A stretch of DNA of 64,000 nt from Sulfitobacter sp. EhC04 (GTDB lineage Bacteria; Pseudomonadota; Alphaproteobacteria; Rhodobacterales; Rhodobacteraceae): contig NZ_LXYI01000089.1 in NCBI RefSeq assembly GCF_001650875.1, forward strand, positions 124,001-188,000, in the 5' to 3' direction. Numbering within the stretch: the stretch's first letter is position 1; every line of letters begins with the position of its first letter. Positions 44,401 through 53,147 of this stretch are shown one piece after another. The position numbers and the translations under genes are program-made. The notes under the pieces were generated by a model, which saw nothing but the letters and a program-made list of their open reading frames with translations, was not told where the DNA came from and did not search any database.

Positions 44401-46094
44401 CGGTCGGGATCGTCATGTTGGTGCATACCGCGCTGGGCCGGGCCGAACAGGTGGCGCGCCACTGGTCGGCGGCGGGGTGTCCCGTGGTGATCCATGTCGA
44501 CAAGGGGGTCCCGCGCCGGACCTATGACGCTTTTGTCAATGCGATGGCGGATCGGAAGGATGTCTCGTTCTGCGCCCGCTACCGGTGCGAATGGGGCACC
44601 TGGGGCATCGTCGCCGCATCGCAAAGCGCGTCGGAACTGCTGCTGGCCAGCTATCCGGAGATCAAACATGTCTATCTGGCATCAGGGTCCTGTCTGCCGC
44701 TGCGTCCGGTGCAGGAGCTGATTGATTACCTCGACGAACGCCCCAACACCGATTTCATCGAAAGCGCGACAACCGCCGATGTGCCCTGGACCGTGGGCGG
44801 GCTGGACGAAGAGCGGTTTACAATGCACTTCCCGTTCTCCTGGAAAAAACGGCGCTACTTCTTTGACAAGGCGGTGGCGGTGCAGCGCTCTCTCGGACTC
44901 AAGCGGAAGATGCCGCACGGGATCGTGCCGCATATGGGGTCGCAATGGTGGTGCCTGTCGCGACGCACTTTGTCGGCGATCCTGCAAGACCCGGAAAGAC
45001 CCACATATGACCGGTTCTTCAGGCATGTCTGGATACCGGATGAATCCTATTTCCAGACTCTTTCGCGGCTGTATTCCGAAAAGATCGAAAGCCGCTCACT
45101 GACGCTGTCCAAGTTCGACTTTCAGGGTAAGCCGCATATTTTCTATGACGACCACCTGCAATTGCTGCGGCGGTCGGACTGCTTTGTCGCACGCAAGATC
45201 TGGCCCTATGCTGACCGCCTGTACGAGGCGTTTCTGACCGATGTTGCCGGCGCCATGAAAAAGACGGAGCCGAACCCCGGCAAGATCGACCGCATCTTCT
45301 CAAAGGCGGTGGAGCGGCGGACGCGCGGGCGGTCGGGCCTTTATATGCAAAGCCGTTTTCCAAACGAGGATTGGGAGAACGGAGTCACGGCGGCTCCCTA
45401 TTCGATGTTCCAGGGATTTACCGAATTGTTCGAGAACTTCGAACCCTGGTTGGCCAAGGCAACTGGCGCGCGGGTGCATGGGCATCTGTTTGCAACGGAT
45501 GGCGTGCATTACGCTGACGGTCAGACCGCCATCAACGGCGCGCTGTCGCAGTCTGCGAAGCTGCGTGACTATAACGGCAAGGCGTTCCTGACCAATCTGA
45601 TCTGGAACACCCGTGGCGAGCGGCAGTGTTTCCAGTTCGGCCCGGCAGACAACCAGACTATCAACTGGCGCGTGGCAAAAGACCCCAACGCGCAGGTTTC
45701 CGTCATCACCGGGGCCTGGGCGGTGCCGCTGTTCCGCTCAAACCTCGATTTCGCCAAGATCCGCACAATTGCCGCGCAGCTGCAAAAGGTCGAAAGCGAA
45801 CACATGGATATCCTGCGGTCGCCCTTTTCCAAGGCGCGCGTGCGCATCTGGACCATGGCCGAATTCATCGAGGCACCGATGGAACCCCTTCAGGGAATAC
45901 TGGACGAAATCGGGCGCACCAAGCTGCGCCGCCTGTCGGAAGCCCCCAAGATGGTTGATCTGAGTGGTTTTGGCCAATTCCTGCAAAACCTCAAAAACCA
46001 GGGGATGCACCCCTATCTGATGGGCGATTTCCCGGCGGAACGTGGTGTTGCGTCAAATCAGAAAACCCAGCGCAAACCCTATCTGGTACAGTAA
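44397..46094 (+). CDS. GT14 (core-2/I-branching-type) glycosyltransferase with long C-terminal extension
   Basis: The N-terminal 290 residues match the Branch family of beta-1,6-GlcNAc-type transferases: IVMLVHTALGRAEQVARHW, VIHVDKG, VYLASGSCLPLRPVQELIDYL, and the acceptor-side GSQWWCLSR. The last 270 residues (from about 295) are not part of that fold and I do not recognise them; they include YSMFQGFTELFENFEPWLAK and QCFQFGPADNQTINWR. The two halves may add a branch and a second modification. It overlaps the GT2 gene by 4 bases and the sulfotransferase gene follows after 2 bases. Confidence 0.77.
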   Translation: MTVGIVMLVHTALGRAEQVARHWSAAGCPVVIHVDKGVPRRTYDAFVNAMADRKDVSFCARYRCEWGTWGIVAASQSASELLLASYPEIKHVYLASGSCLPLRPVQELIDYLDERPNTDFIESATTADVPWTVGGLDEERFTMHFPFSWKKRRYFFDKAVAVQRSLGLKRKMPHGIVPHMGSQWWCLSRRTLSAILQDPERPTYDRFFRHVWIPDESYFQTLSRLYSEKIESRSLTLSKFDFQGKPHIFYDDHLQLLRRSDCFVARKIWPYADRLYEAFLTDVAGAMKKTEPNPGKIDRIFSKAVERRTRGRSGLYMQSRFPNEDWENGVTAAPYSMFQGFTELFENFEPWLAKATGARVHGHLFATDGVHYADGQTAINGALSQSAKLRDYNGKAFLTNLIWNTRGERQCFQFGPADNQTINWRVAKDPNAQVSVITGAWAVPLFRSNLDFAKIRTIAAQLQKVESEHMDILRSPFSKARVRIWTMAEFIEAPMEPLQGILDEIGRTKLRRLSEAPKMVDLSGFGQFLQNLKNQGMHPYLMGDFPAERGVASNQKTQRKPYLVQ

Positions 46095-46096
46095 TC

Positions 46097-47524
46097 ATGG
46101 CCGACAAATTCCACAGCTTTGTCGTGTTTGCAGAGATGCGCACGGGGTCGAACTTTCTGGAAACGAACCTGAATGCCTTTGGCGGTATCAAGTGTCATGG
46201 AGAGGCGTTCAACCCGCATTTTCTGGGCTATCCGCATAATGAGCCGATCCTTGGGATTGATCAGAAAACCCGCGACCGGGACCCGCATATTTTGTTGAAA
46301 GCCATTCGCGGGAACACCGCGCGGCTTAGTGGTTTCCGGTATTTTCATGACCATGATCCACGCATTTTCGATGCGGTCATGGAGGATGCGAAATGCGCCA
46401 AGATCATCCTGACCCGGAACCCGGTGGACAGCTACGTAAGCTGGAAGATCGCGCAGGAGACGGGGCAGTGGAAGCTGACGGACGTGAAGGCGCAGAAGAC
46501 GGCGCAAGCGGTATTTGATGCGCGCGAATTCGAGGCGCATCTTGAGGCATTGCAGGCGTTTCAGGTGACCTTGCTGAACCGGTTGCAGGTCAGCGGGCAG
46601 ACGGCGTTTTATGTGGCCTACGACGATCTGCAAAGCGTCGAGGTGATGAACGGGCTGGCGCGCTATCTGGGCGTGGACGAGACGCTGGATGCGCTGGACA
46701 GCAATCTGAAAAAGCAGAACCCAAGCCCGATATCGGCAAAAGTCAGCAACTACGACGAGATGACGGCGGCGCTGTCCCGGCTGGACCGTTTCGATCTGAC
46801 CCGGACCCCGAATTTTGAACCGCGCCGGGGGCCCAATGTGCCGTCTTATGTTGCAGCGGCACAAGCTCCCTTGCTGTATCTGCCGCTGCGGTCTGCCCCG
46901 CGCGTCGAGATCATGCAATGGCTGGCGGCGCTGGATGGAGCCGGGCGTGGCGCGCTGTCTTCGAAGATGACGCAGAAGGACCTGCGCCTGTGGAAGCGCG
47001 ACCATCCCGGTCACCGCAGCTTTACCGTGATACGGCACCCGCTGGCACGGGCGCATGATGCCTTTTGTCGTCATATTCTGACGACGGGCAAGGGCAGTTT
47101 CGTGCAACTGCGCAAGACCATGATGCGCCGCTATAACATGCCGCTGCCTGCCGACGGACCGGATGCGGGTTATGGGCTTGCGGAACACCGCGCAGCCTTT
47201 GCCGCCTTTCTGGTCTGGCTCAAGGGGAACCTCGCGGGTCAGACGGCTATTCGGGTGGATGCGGCATGGTGTTCGCAGGCACAGGCAATTCAGGGTTTTG
47301 GGGAGCTATGCCTGCCTGACCGGATCATCCGCGAGGACGACATGGCAGAAGAACTGGCTGCGCTGGCGGCTTCGGTCGGTATTGCGGATGCACCGCCGCC
47401 CCCGTTGCCGGAGGCCGATCAGCCATTCACGCTGAATGCGATCTATGATGATGAAATTGAAAAGCTGGCAACGCAGGCCTATCAGCGCGACTATGTGACC
47501 TTCGGCTTTTCCAGCTGGAAATAG
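46097..47524 (+). CDS. Tandem sulfotransferase-like protein (NodH/Stf0-type plus degenerate second module)
   Basis: This 475-residue protein has two sulfotransferase-like modules. The first has the PAPS 5'-phosphosulfate loop EMRTGSNFLETNLN (13-26) and the 3'-phosphate motif ILTRNPVDSYVSW (104-116), as in NodH and Stf0. The second carries a 3'-phosphate-like motif FTVIRHPLARAHDAF (309-323), but its 5' loop is replaced by YLPLRSAPRVEIMQW (261-275), so it may not bind PAPS. It probably sulfates a glycan or lipid-linked sugar. It is the last gene of the cluster that opens with cysQ. It ends 7 bases from the convergent ptsN gene. Confidence 0.75.
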   Translation: MADKFHSFVVFAEMRTGSNFLETNLNAFGGIKCHGEAFNPHFLGYPHNEPILGIDQKTRDRDPHILLKAIRGNTARLSGFRYFHDHDPRIFDAVMEDAKCAKIILTRNPVDSYVSWKIAQETGQWKLTDVKAQKTAQAVFDAREFEAHLEALQAFQVTLLNRLQVSGQTAFYVAYDDLQSVEVMNGLARYLGVDETLDALDSNLKKQNPSPISAKVSNYDEMTAALSRLDRFDLTRTPNFEPRRGPNVPSYVAAAQAPLLYLPLRSAPRVEIMQWLAALDGAGRGALSSKMTQKDLRLWKRDHPGHRSFTVIRHPLARAHDAFCRHILTTGKGSFVQLRKTMMRRYNMPLPADGPDAGYGLAEHRAAFAAFLVWLKGNLAGQTAIRVDAAWCSQAQAIQGFGELCLPDRIIREDDMAEELAALAASVGIADAPPPPLPEADQPFTLNAIYDDEIEKLATQAYQRDYVTFGFSSWK

Positions 47525-47531
47525 CGCGCGG

Positions 47532-47996
47532 TCAGGCGGCCTGAACCGACTGCTCTTCGATCAGAATGGTGTAAAGCGTTGCGGGATCCGGGTTCGCGCG
47601 CAGTTTGCTGCAAATCGCTGTGTTGCGAAGGGTGCGCGACACCAGTGCAAGCGCCTTGAGGTGCTCGACGCCAGCCTCTTCGGGGGCAAAGAGCGCAAAG
47701 GCGATGTCCACCGGCTGCCGGTCCACCGATGAGAAATCGACAGGCCGATCCAGAAGGATGAATGCGCCGACCACCGATTCCAACCCGTCAAGCCGCGCAT
47801 GGGGCAGGGCCACACCGTGGCCCACACCCGTTGGTCCCAGGGCTTCTCTTGCCATCAGGGCGTCGACGACAACGCCTGATTTGAAGCCATAGACAGATTC
47901 GACCAGGTCGCCGAGGTCCTGCATCAGCCGCTTCTTGCTGGAGGCCGCGTTAACGACCTTGACCGCTTCCGGCTTGAGTAGTTTTGCAAGTTCCAT
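47532..47996 (-). CDS. ptsN: PTS IIA-like nitrogen regulatory protein PtsN
   Basis: PtsN (EIIA-Ntr) is the phospho-acceptor that links nitrogen/carbon status and potassium transport to regulation. The 154-residue protein has the phosphorylated histidine H66 in GVGHGVALPHARLDG and the EIIA fold throughout. It lies 45 bases after hpf, the arrangement seen in many Proteobacteria, but here rpoN is not between lptB and hpf. No sugar transport genes surround it, so a regulatory role is likely. Confidence 0.94.
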   Translation of the reverse strand: MELAKLLKPEAVKVVNAASSKKRLMQDLGDLVESVYGFKSGVVVDALMAREALGPTGVGHGVALPHARLDGLESVVGAFILLDRPVDFSSVDRQPVDIAFALFAPEEAGVEHLKALALVSRTLRNTAICSKLRANPDPATLYTILIEEQSVQAA

Positions 47997-48041
47997 TCGG
48001 TTAGTCCTGCTCTTTTGAACGGGTTTCCCCGAGCACTTTTC

Positions 48042-48605
48042 TCAGGGGTCGATCCAGCCGATGTTGCCATCTTCGCGGCGATACACGACATTCAGCCCCT
48101 CTTTGCCCTCCTTGCGAAACACCAACACTGGCGCCCCTGCGAGTTCCATCTGCATGACAGCTTCGCCGACAGACAAGGTTGCGATCCTGGTCTGCATTTC
48201 CGCGATGATCATGGGTTGGAGGGTTTCGGGTTCCTGCGCGTCAGAATCGCTTGTAGAGGCAAGGATATACGAGGAGGCACCGAAGAGTTCAACCGGTACG
48301 GCGCGGACTTGATGGTGATCTTTCAGGCGACGCTTGTAGCGGCGCAGCTGCTTTTCCATCTTTTCGCTGCAGGCATCGAAGGCGCCATAGATTTCGGTGC
48401 TGTGCGCCTTGGCCGATGCGGTGAGACCGGTGGAAAGATGGACGGTCGCCTCACAGACAAACTCGTGACCCGACTTGGAAAAGATGACCTGTGCGTCCGT
48501 CGGACGTTCTGCATATTTCCCGACGGCCGCGCCCAATTCGTCCTTGACGTGGGTTTGCAGTGCTTCGCCGATGTCGATCTGTTTGCCGCTGATCTGGTAC
48601 CGCAT
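48042..48605 (-). CDS. hpf: Long-form ribosome hibernation promoting factor
   Basis: HPF dimerises 70S ribosomes into inactive 100S particles in poor conditions. The 187-residue protein has the N-terminal domain (MRYQISGKQIDIGEALQ, HLSTGLTASAKA, DAFDACSEKMEKQL) and a C-terminal dimerisation domain (VRKFKEGLNVVY-like FRKEGKEGLNVVYRREDGN), so it is the long form that needs no RMF. AAGGAG five bases upstream fixes ATG 48605. The 250 bases upstream hold no gene that I can see and probably contain its own promoter. Confidence 0.94.
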   Translation of the reverse strand: MRYQISGKQIDIGEALQTHVKDELGAAVGKYAERPTDAQVIFSKSGHEFVCEATVHLSTGLTASAKAHSTEIYGAFDACSEKMEKQLRRYKRRLKDHHQVRAVPVELFGASSYILASTSDSDAQEPETLQPMIIAEMQTRIATLSVGEAVMQMELAGAPVLVFRKEGKEGLNVVYRREDGNIGWIDP

Positions 48606-48855
48606 AGGTTCTCCTTGTTATCTCTTGTTCGAACATCGCTTAGCTGACCACCAGAGTGGGGCATGATGATGTTCAAATGCGGAAAAATGGCCGTGCGTCC
48701 GGGTTGTTCTTGACCGTGCCTTGGCGTGAAGGCCGGTGCAGTTTCAAACAGGAACGCAGTGTTGCCATGTCTTCATGAGGCCAAGAATGCGTTGCAAAGT
48801 CAATGGTGATCCCATGCGCCCCAGCCAAATTTTGCTGCAAGAAGTTTACGAAATT

Positions 48856-49614
48856 TTAGGAAATCCGAAAGTTTTCACCAAGATAAACCCGGCGCACGTT
48901 TTCGTTCTGCACCACTTCTTCGGGGCTCCCGGACATCAGCACCTTGCCCTCGTGCAGGATATAGGCGCGGTCGACGATTTCGAGCGTTTCCCGGACGTTG
49001 TGGTCGGTGATCAGAACACCGATTCCCCGTGTTTTCAGATCCGCGACCAACATCCGGATGTCGCCGACCGAAATCGGATCAACCCCGGCAAAGGGTTCAT
49101 CAAGCAGGAGGTACTTGGGATTCGCGGCAAGGCAGCGGGCGATCTCGACCCGGCGGCGTTCCCCGCCTGACAGGGCAAGGGCCGGCGCGCGGCGCAGGTG
49201 CTCGATAGAGAACTCCGACAGCAGTTCCTCAAGCCGTTCGCGCCGCTTGTGACGATGTGGCACCGCAATATCGAGGATCGCAGCGATGTTGTCCTGCACG
49301 CTGAGACCGCGAAAGATGCTCATCTCCTGCGGTAGATAGCCAATGCCAAGCTGCGCGCGACGGTACATGGGCAGCAGGGTCACATCCTTGCCATCAACGG
49401 TCACAGTGCCGCCTTCGGGCGTGACCAGACCGGCAACGGCGTAAAATGTCGTGGTTTTGCCCGACCCGTTTGGCCCCAGCAGGGCGACAACTTCACCCCG
49501 GTTCAGCTGCATCGAGAAATCCCGGATCACCGTCTTTTTCCGGTAGGATTTGCGCAGGTGATCTATCTTCAGGCCTGGACTGCCCTCTGCGACCTTCAAG
49601 TCAGGGGATGCCAT
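48856..49614 (-). CDS. lptB: LPS export ABC transporter ATPase LptB
   Basis: LptB powers the LptB2FG complex, which extracts LPS from the inner membrane. The 252-residue protein shows Walker [14 protein letters not shown], signature [16 protein letters not shown] and Walker [16 protein letters not shown], together with the short helical LptB extension. It begins on the last base of lptA, so the LPS export genes are translationally coupled. lptF and lptG are not in the window. Confidence 0.95.
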   Translation of the reverse strand: MASPDLKVAEGSPGLKIDHLRKSYRKKTVIRDFSMQLNRGEVVALLGPNGSGKTTTFYAVAGLVTPEGGTVTVDGKDVTLLPMYRRAQLGIGYLPQEMSIFRGLSVQDNIAAILDIAVPHRHKRRERLEELLSEFSIEHLRRAPALALSGGERRRVEIARCLAANPKYLLLDEPFAGVDPISVGDIRMLVADLKTRGIGVLITDHNVRETLEIVDRAYILHEGKVLMSGSPEEVVQNENVRRVYLGENFRIS

Positions 49615-50117
49615 CAGTTGTCGCCACCTGTCTGCAAGATGGTGCGCACGCGGCCAGACATCTGCGCGGTCCCGTCCGAAAGACGGACGCTCATCTTGTC
49701 GGCGGATAGGGCGCTGGGCCCCTGTGCCAGCAGGACGTTCCCGGTCATCACGATGGTGCCGGTGTCGATGTTGTAATCCGCCCGCTCCGATTCAGCCGCA
49801 TCCGGACCAGAGACCAGCGTGACCCCGCCTGTTGCTTCCAGCCGCGCAATGCCCTTGTTCTGATCTCGGTAAACCACCAGGACGCGGGCCGCAGACAGGC
49901 GCAGATCGCCCTGGCCGATCATGACGTTTCCGGCAAAGATTGCGGTTCCGGTCTCCTGATCCACCGAAAGATTGTCGGCGGTCACTTCCACGGGTTGATT
50001 GGTGTCCTGTCGGATCGTGCCAAAGGCGACACTGGCACCCTGTGCCAAAAGCGGCCCGGCAAACACGATCAGAAAGACAGGCAGCAACAGGGATCTTAGA
50101 TGGTTCACTTGGGTCAC
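49614..50117 (-). CDS. lptA: LPS transport periplasmic protein LptA
   Basis: LptA is the periplasmic bridge protein of LPS transport. The 167-residue protein has a signal peptide ([20 protein letters not shown]) and an OstA-type beta-jellyroll with [25 protein letters not shown] and [10 protein letters not shown]. It ends before a strongly charged tail. It overlaps lptC by 4 bases and lptB by one. The length is normal for the family. Confidence 0.9.
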   Translation of the reverse strand: MTQVNHLRSLLLPVFLIVFAGPLLAQGASVAFGTIRQDTNQPVEVTADNLSVDQETGTAIFAGNVMIGQGDLRLSAARVLVVYRDQNKGIARLEATGGVTLVSGPDAAESERADYNIDTGTIVMTGNVLLAQGPSALSADKMSVRLSDGTAQMSGRVRTILQTGGDN

Positions 50118-50731
50118 TCTTCTACCAGTTTGGGATCGTATATCAGTTTCACACCGTTTTTGAAAATCAATTGGGTGCCTTCTCCCTCTTTCGGGGTACT
50201 GATGATCATGCTTCCCGCATTGAGGGTGCCCATCGGGCTTTGGGCCTGGACCGGGCCGGGAGACCTGACATCCAGACTTGTCATTTGGGTGGTCAGCCGG
50301 TCACTTTCAATCATGTAGTTGCTGGACGTCTCAATCAACACATTGCCTTCAAGGTCGGCACGGTCTTTCGGCATTTCGAAATGGGCGACATTGGCGTGAA
50401 GGGTCAGGGTTGTGCCGCCGACAAGGTCAATGACCACCCGCACAACCTCGGCTCGGTTCGCGCCGACCTCGTTCTGCGGGGTGGTCAGCTTTTCTGCGGA
50501 AAAGGAAATAAGGTCGCCGTTGGCGGTGGCACCGGAAAAGAACGGGCCGGTCACCTGCTGGTCGCGCAGGCGGTCCTGTATTTCCTTGTCCGCAAACGGG
50601 ATCGCATTCTCAGGGTCGATGACGCGGGACAACAGGAAGAGGGTCGACAAGAGCGCCAGCGCCAGAAGCGGAAACAGGACCTTGAGCAAGGACACCATGC
50701 GCGAATGGCGATCGGCCTGCATGGAGTTCAA
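50114..50731 (-). CDS. lptC: LPS export membrane protein LptC
   Basis: LptC is anchored to the inner membrane and hands LPS from LptB2FG to LptA. The 205-residue protein has a single N-terminal helix (SLLKVLFPLLALALLSTLFLL, about 14-34) and then an LptC-type beta-jellyroll with DLRSPGPVQAQSPMGTLNAG. Sequence conservation is low in this family, so the position between kdsD and lptA weighs heavily in the call. It overlaps both neighbours by 4 bases. Confidence 0.88.
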   Translation of the reverse strand: MNSMQADRHSRMVSLLKVLFPLLALALLSTLFLLSRVIDPENAIPFADKEIQDRLRDQQVTGPFFSGATANGDLISFSAEKLTTPQNEVGANRAEVVRVVIDLVGGTTLTLHANVAHFEMPKDRADLEGNVLIETSSNYMIESDRLTTQMTSLDVRSPGPVQAQSPMGTLNAGSMIISTPKEGEGTQLIFKNGVKLIYDPKLVEE

Positions 50732-51690
50732 CCCAGCCCGACGCGCAGGCAGTCGTGGATGTGCAGCAGGCCGGCGGGCACGTCCGGTGCGGCCGGGTCT
50801 ACCACCAGCAAGCAGGTGATCTTGCGCGCGTTCATGATGCCGACGGCGCGTTCGGCCAGGTCATCCGGTCCGATGGTGACAGGGGCACGGGTCATGACAT
50901 CGCGCGCCTTGAGCGCCATCAGCCCCTCCATATGGCGGCCCAGATCCCCCAGGGTGATGATGCCTGTGAGCACCCCCTTGTCGTTGATGACGCCGGTCAC
51001 GCCAAAGGCCTTGCTGCTGATTTCTGCCAGGGCGCGGGGCATATCCGCATCCTCGGTGACCAGCGGCAGGGCGTCACCGCTGTGCATGAGGTCCCGCACC
51101 CGGCTGAACTGTGCGCCCAGCTTTCCGCCGGGATGAAAATTTCGGAAGTGTTCGGCGGTAAAGGCACGGTTCTCCATCAGGGCGACCGCCAGCGCATCGC
51201 CCATGGCAAGCGTCATGGTTGTGGAAATTGTCGGCACCGCCCCGGTGCCGCAGGCTTCGCCCAGTTGCGGCAGTGCCAGTATGACGTCCGACTGGCTGCC
51301 CAATGCGCTCTCGGGACGGCTGGTCATGCCGATCAGCGGAATATCGAAGCGTCGCGAATAGGCGATAAGGTTGCCCAGTTCCGGCGCTTCGCCCGAGTTC
51401 GAGATGGCAAGCACGACGTCAGCCGCAGTGATCATGCCCAGGTCGCCATGGCTGGCCTCTGCCGGGTGGACAAATTGCGCAGGTGTGCCGGTGCTGGCCA
51501 GGGTGGCCGCGATCTTTTTGGCGATATGGCCGGATTTGCCGATGCCGGTGACAATGACGCGGCCTTTGCAGCCGCGCATCATGTCGATGGCGATGCGAAA
51601 GCGGTCATCGAGGCTGTCGGCGAGGGTTTCAAGCGCGGCGGATTCGGCGCGGATCACCCGACGTGCGGTATCCAGAAAGGGTGTATTCAT
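50728..51690 (-). CDS. kdsD: D-arabinose 5-phosphate isomerase KdsD/KpsF
   Basis: This enzyme converts ribulose-5-phosphate into arabinose-5-phosphate, the first dedicated step of Kdo synthesis. The 320-residue protein has a SIS domain (VTGIGKSGHIAKKIAATLASTGT, HPAEASHGDLGMI, AISNSGEAPEL) and a C-terminal pair of CBS domains (VTGVINDKGVLTGIITLGDL). It overlaps rnd and lptC by 4 bases each. Together with kdsB at 38 kb it supplies Kdo to LPS or capsule. Confidence 0.95.
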   Translation of the reverse strand: MNTPFLDTARRVIRAESAALETLADSLDDRFRIAIDMMRGCKGRVIVTGIGKSGHIAKKIAATLASTGTPAQFVHPAEASHGDLGMITAADVVLAISNSGEAPELGNLIAYSRRFDIPLIGMTSRPESALGSQSDVILALPQLGEACGTGAVPTISTTMTLAMGDALAVALMENRAFTAEHFRNFHPGGKLGAQFSRVRDLMHSGDALPLVTEDADMPRALAEISSKAFGVTGVINDKGVLTGIITLGDLGRHMEGLMALKARDVMTRAPVTIGPDDLAERAVGIMNARKITCLLVVDPAAPDVPAGLLHIHDCLRVGLG

Positions 51691-52301
51691 ATGTGTGCAA
51701 AGATATCCGTGTCTGGCCAGCCCAGAAGATCGAGACGTGCGCGCGAGGGCAGGAAATCAAAACAGGCCTGTGCAATCTCCATCCGGCCTTCACGCTCCAG
51801 CATCGCATTCAGCTTGTCGCGCAGTTGATGCAGGTACAGAACGTCAGAGGCAGCATAGTCAAGCTGGGCGTTGGTCAGCTTGGCGGCACCCCAGTCGCTG
51901 GATTGCTGCTGCTTTGAAATGTCGATTGCCAGCAGTTCCTGAAGCAATTTTGCCAGCCCATGCCGGTCGGTATAGGTGCGCACAAGGCGGCTGGCGATCT
52001 TGGTGCAATAGACCGGCGCGGTCAGGGCACCAAAGGCATTCATCATCGCGGCAATGTCGAAACGGCCAAAATGAAAAAGTTTCAGCACCTCCGGGTCTTG
52101 CAGGAGCCTGCACAGGTTCGGTGCCTTGGTCTGGCCTTTGGCGACCTGGATCAGATGCGCGTTGCCGTCCCCTGCCGAAAGCTGCACCACGCAAAGCCTG
52201 TCGCGGTGCGGGTTCAGGCCCATTGTCTCGCAGTCGATGGCGACAACCGGTCCAAGGTCCAGGTCATCTGGCAGATCGTTCTGATGGAGTGTGTTTGTCA
52301 T
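51687..52301 (-). CDS. rnd: Ribonuclease D
   Basis: This 204-residue DEDDy 3'-5' exoribonuclease acts on tRNA and stable RNA precursors. The acidic residues lie in VVAIDCETMGLNPHRDRLC, FHFGRFDIAAM and DYAASDVLYLHQL. The HRDC domain found in longer RNase D enzymes is absent, which is usual for the short alphaproteobacterial form. It leads the minus-strand kdsD-lptC-lptA-lptB unit with a 4-base overlap. Confidence 0.92.
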   Translation of the reverse strand: MTNTLHQNDLPDDLDLGPVVAIDCETMGLNPHRDRLCVVQLSAGDGNAHLIQVAKGQTKAPNLCRLLQDPEVLKLFHFGRFDIAAMMNAFGALTAPVYCTKIASRLVRTYTDRHGLAKLLQELLAIDISKQQQSSDWGAAKLTNAQLDYAASDVLYLHQLRDKLNAMLEREGRMEIAQACFDFLPSRARLDLLGWPDTDIFAHI

Positions 52302-52370
52302 GCAAGATGCTATATCCTGCCTGCGCTTCTGGGGAAAGCGCGTTGCGCTCCGGCCTGCACAGGCGGCGGA

Positions 52371-53147
52371 TCAGGTGATCAGATCGCGCAGGGCCGGGCG
52401 GGGGAAGCGGGCCAGCAAATCAGCGACCATCAGGTGAGACTGCCGTGCCGGTCCGGCAGGGTCTGTCAGAACCAGGGGCAGTGGCGGGTTTTTCAGCACC
52501 AGCCGCCGCCAGTTATGCACAATCAACCCCCTGAGCACTGCAACTTGCAGTGGGGTCATCGTGTCACTGCCGGGTAGGGCAGCGGCAAGCCTTTTCAGGG
52601 TTTGGGCCAGATCGGTATAGGCGATGGCCAGCGATTCAGTGTGAAGCTGCGCCCGCAGCCAGTCTGGCACCGTGGTGCCCGGAAGGCTCAGCGTATCGGG
52701 TGGCGGCGCGGCATCGGCAGGCCCCACGAAAAGGCGCGGCGCAAGCGGGGCAAAGCCCAGGCTGCCCATCCGGGCAAGGCTCTGATCCTCGACCGTCTCC
52801 AGCAGGACCAATTGCCAGCCGCCAGATCCGTCGTCGGGCGTGGCATAGATGCGCGGGGTGGCCGCCGCGCTTTCGGCACGACCTTTTTCGGTCAGGCTGT
52901 GACGGCTGATGCGCCCGACCTTGTCGGACTTTATCCAACCATCATTGCGCAAGCGGTGCAGGGCCACGCGGGTGGCTTCGGGCTTGATCTCAAGCAGGGT
53001 CATCATTGCCGAAAGGACCGGACCGTCGATGGCGGTGCCTTCCGCCTGCGCCAGATCACCGAAGAGACTGATCATCAGGGACCACACCCGCCCGCCACCA
53101 ACCGCACGCAGGGGGGCGGTCAGTGTGATGAAACTCTCAGTACGCAT
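52371..53147 (-). CDS. paaX: Phenylacetic acid degradation repressor PaaX
   Basis: PaaX represses phenylacetate catabolic genes and is released by phenylacetyl-CoA. The 258-residue protein has an N-terminal winged helix (VLSAMMTLLEIKPEATRVALHRLR, then NDGWIKSDKVGRISRHSLTE) and the PaaX central and C-terminal domains. It is the last gene of the catabolic operon and overlaps paaZ by 11 bases, so it would be made with the enzymes it controls. A spaced inverted repeat at 60153-60192 is a good candidate target. Confidence 0.87.
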   Translation of the reverse strand: MRTESFITLTAPLRAVGGGRVWSLMISLFGDLAQAEGTAIDGPVLSAMMTLLEIKPEATRVALHRLRNDGWIKSDKVGRISRHSLTEKGRAESAAATPRIYATPDDGSGGWQLVLLETVEDQSLARMGSLGFAPLAPRLFVGPADAAPPPDTLSLPGTTVPDWLRAQLHTESLAIAYTDLAQTLKRLAAALPGSDTMTPLQVAVLRGLIVHNWRRLVLKNPPLPLVLTDPAGPARQSHLMVADLLARFPRPALRDLIT

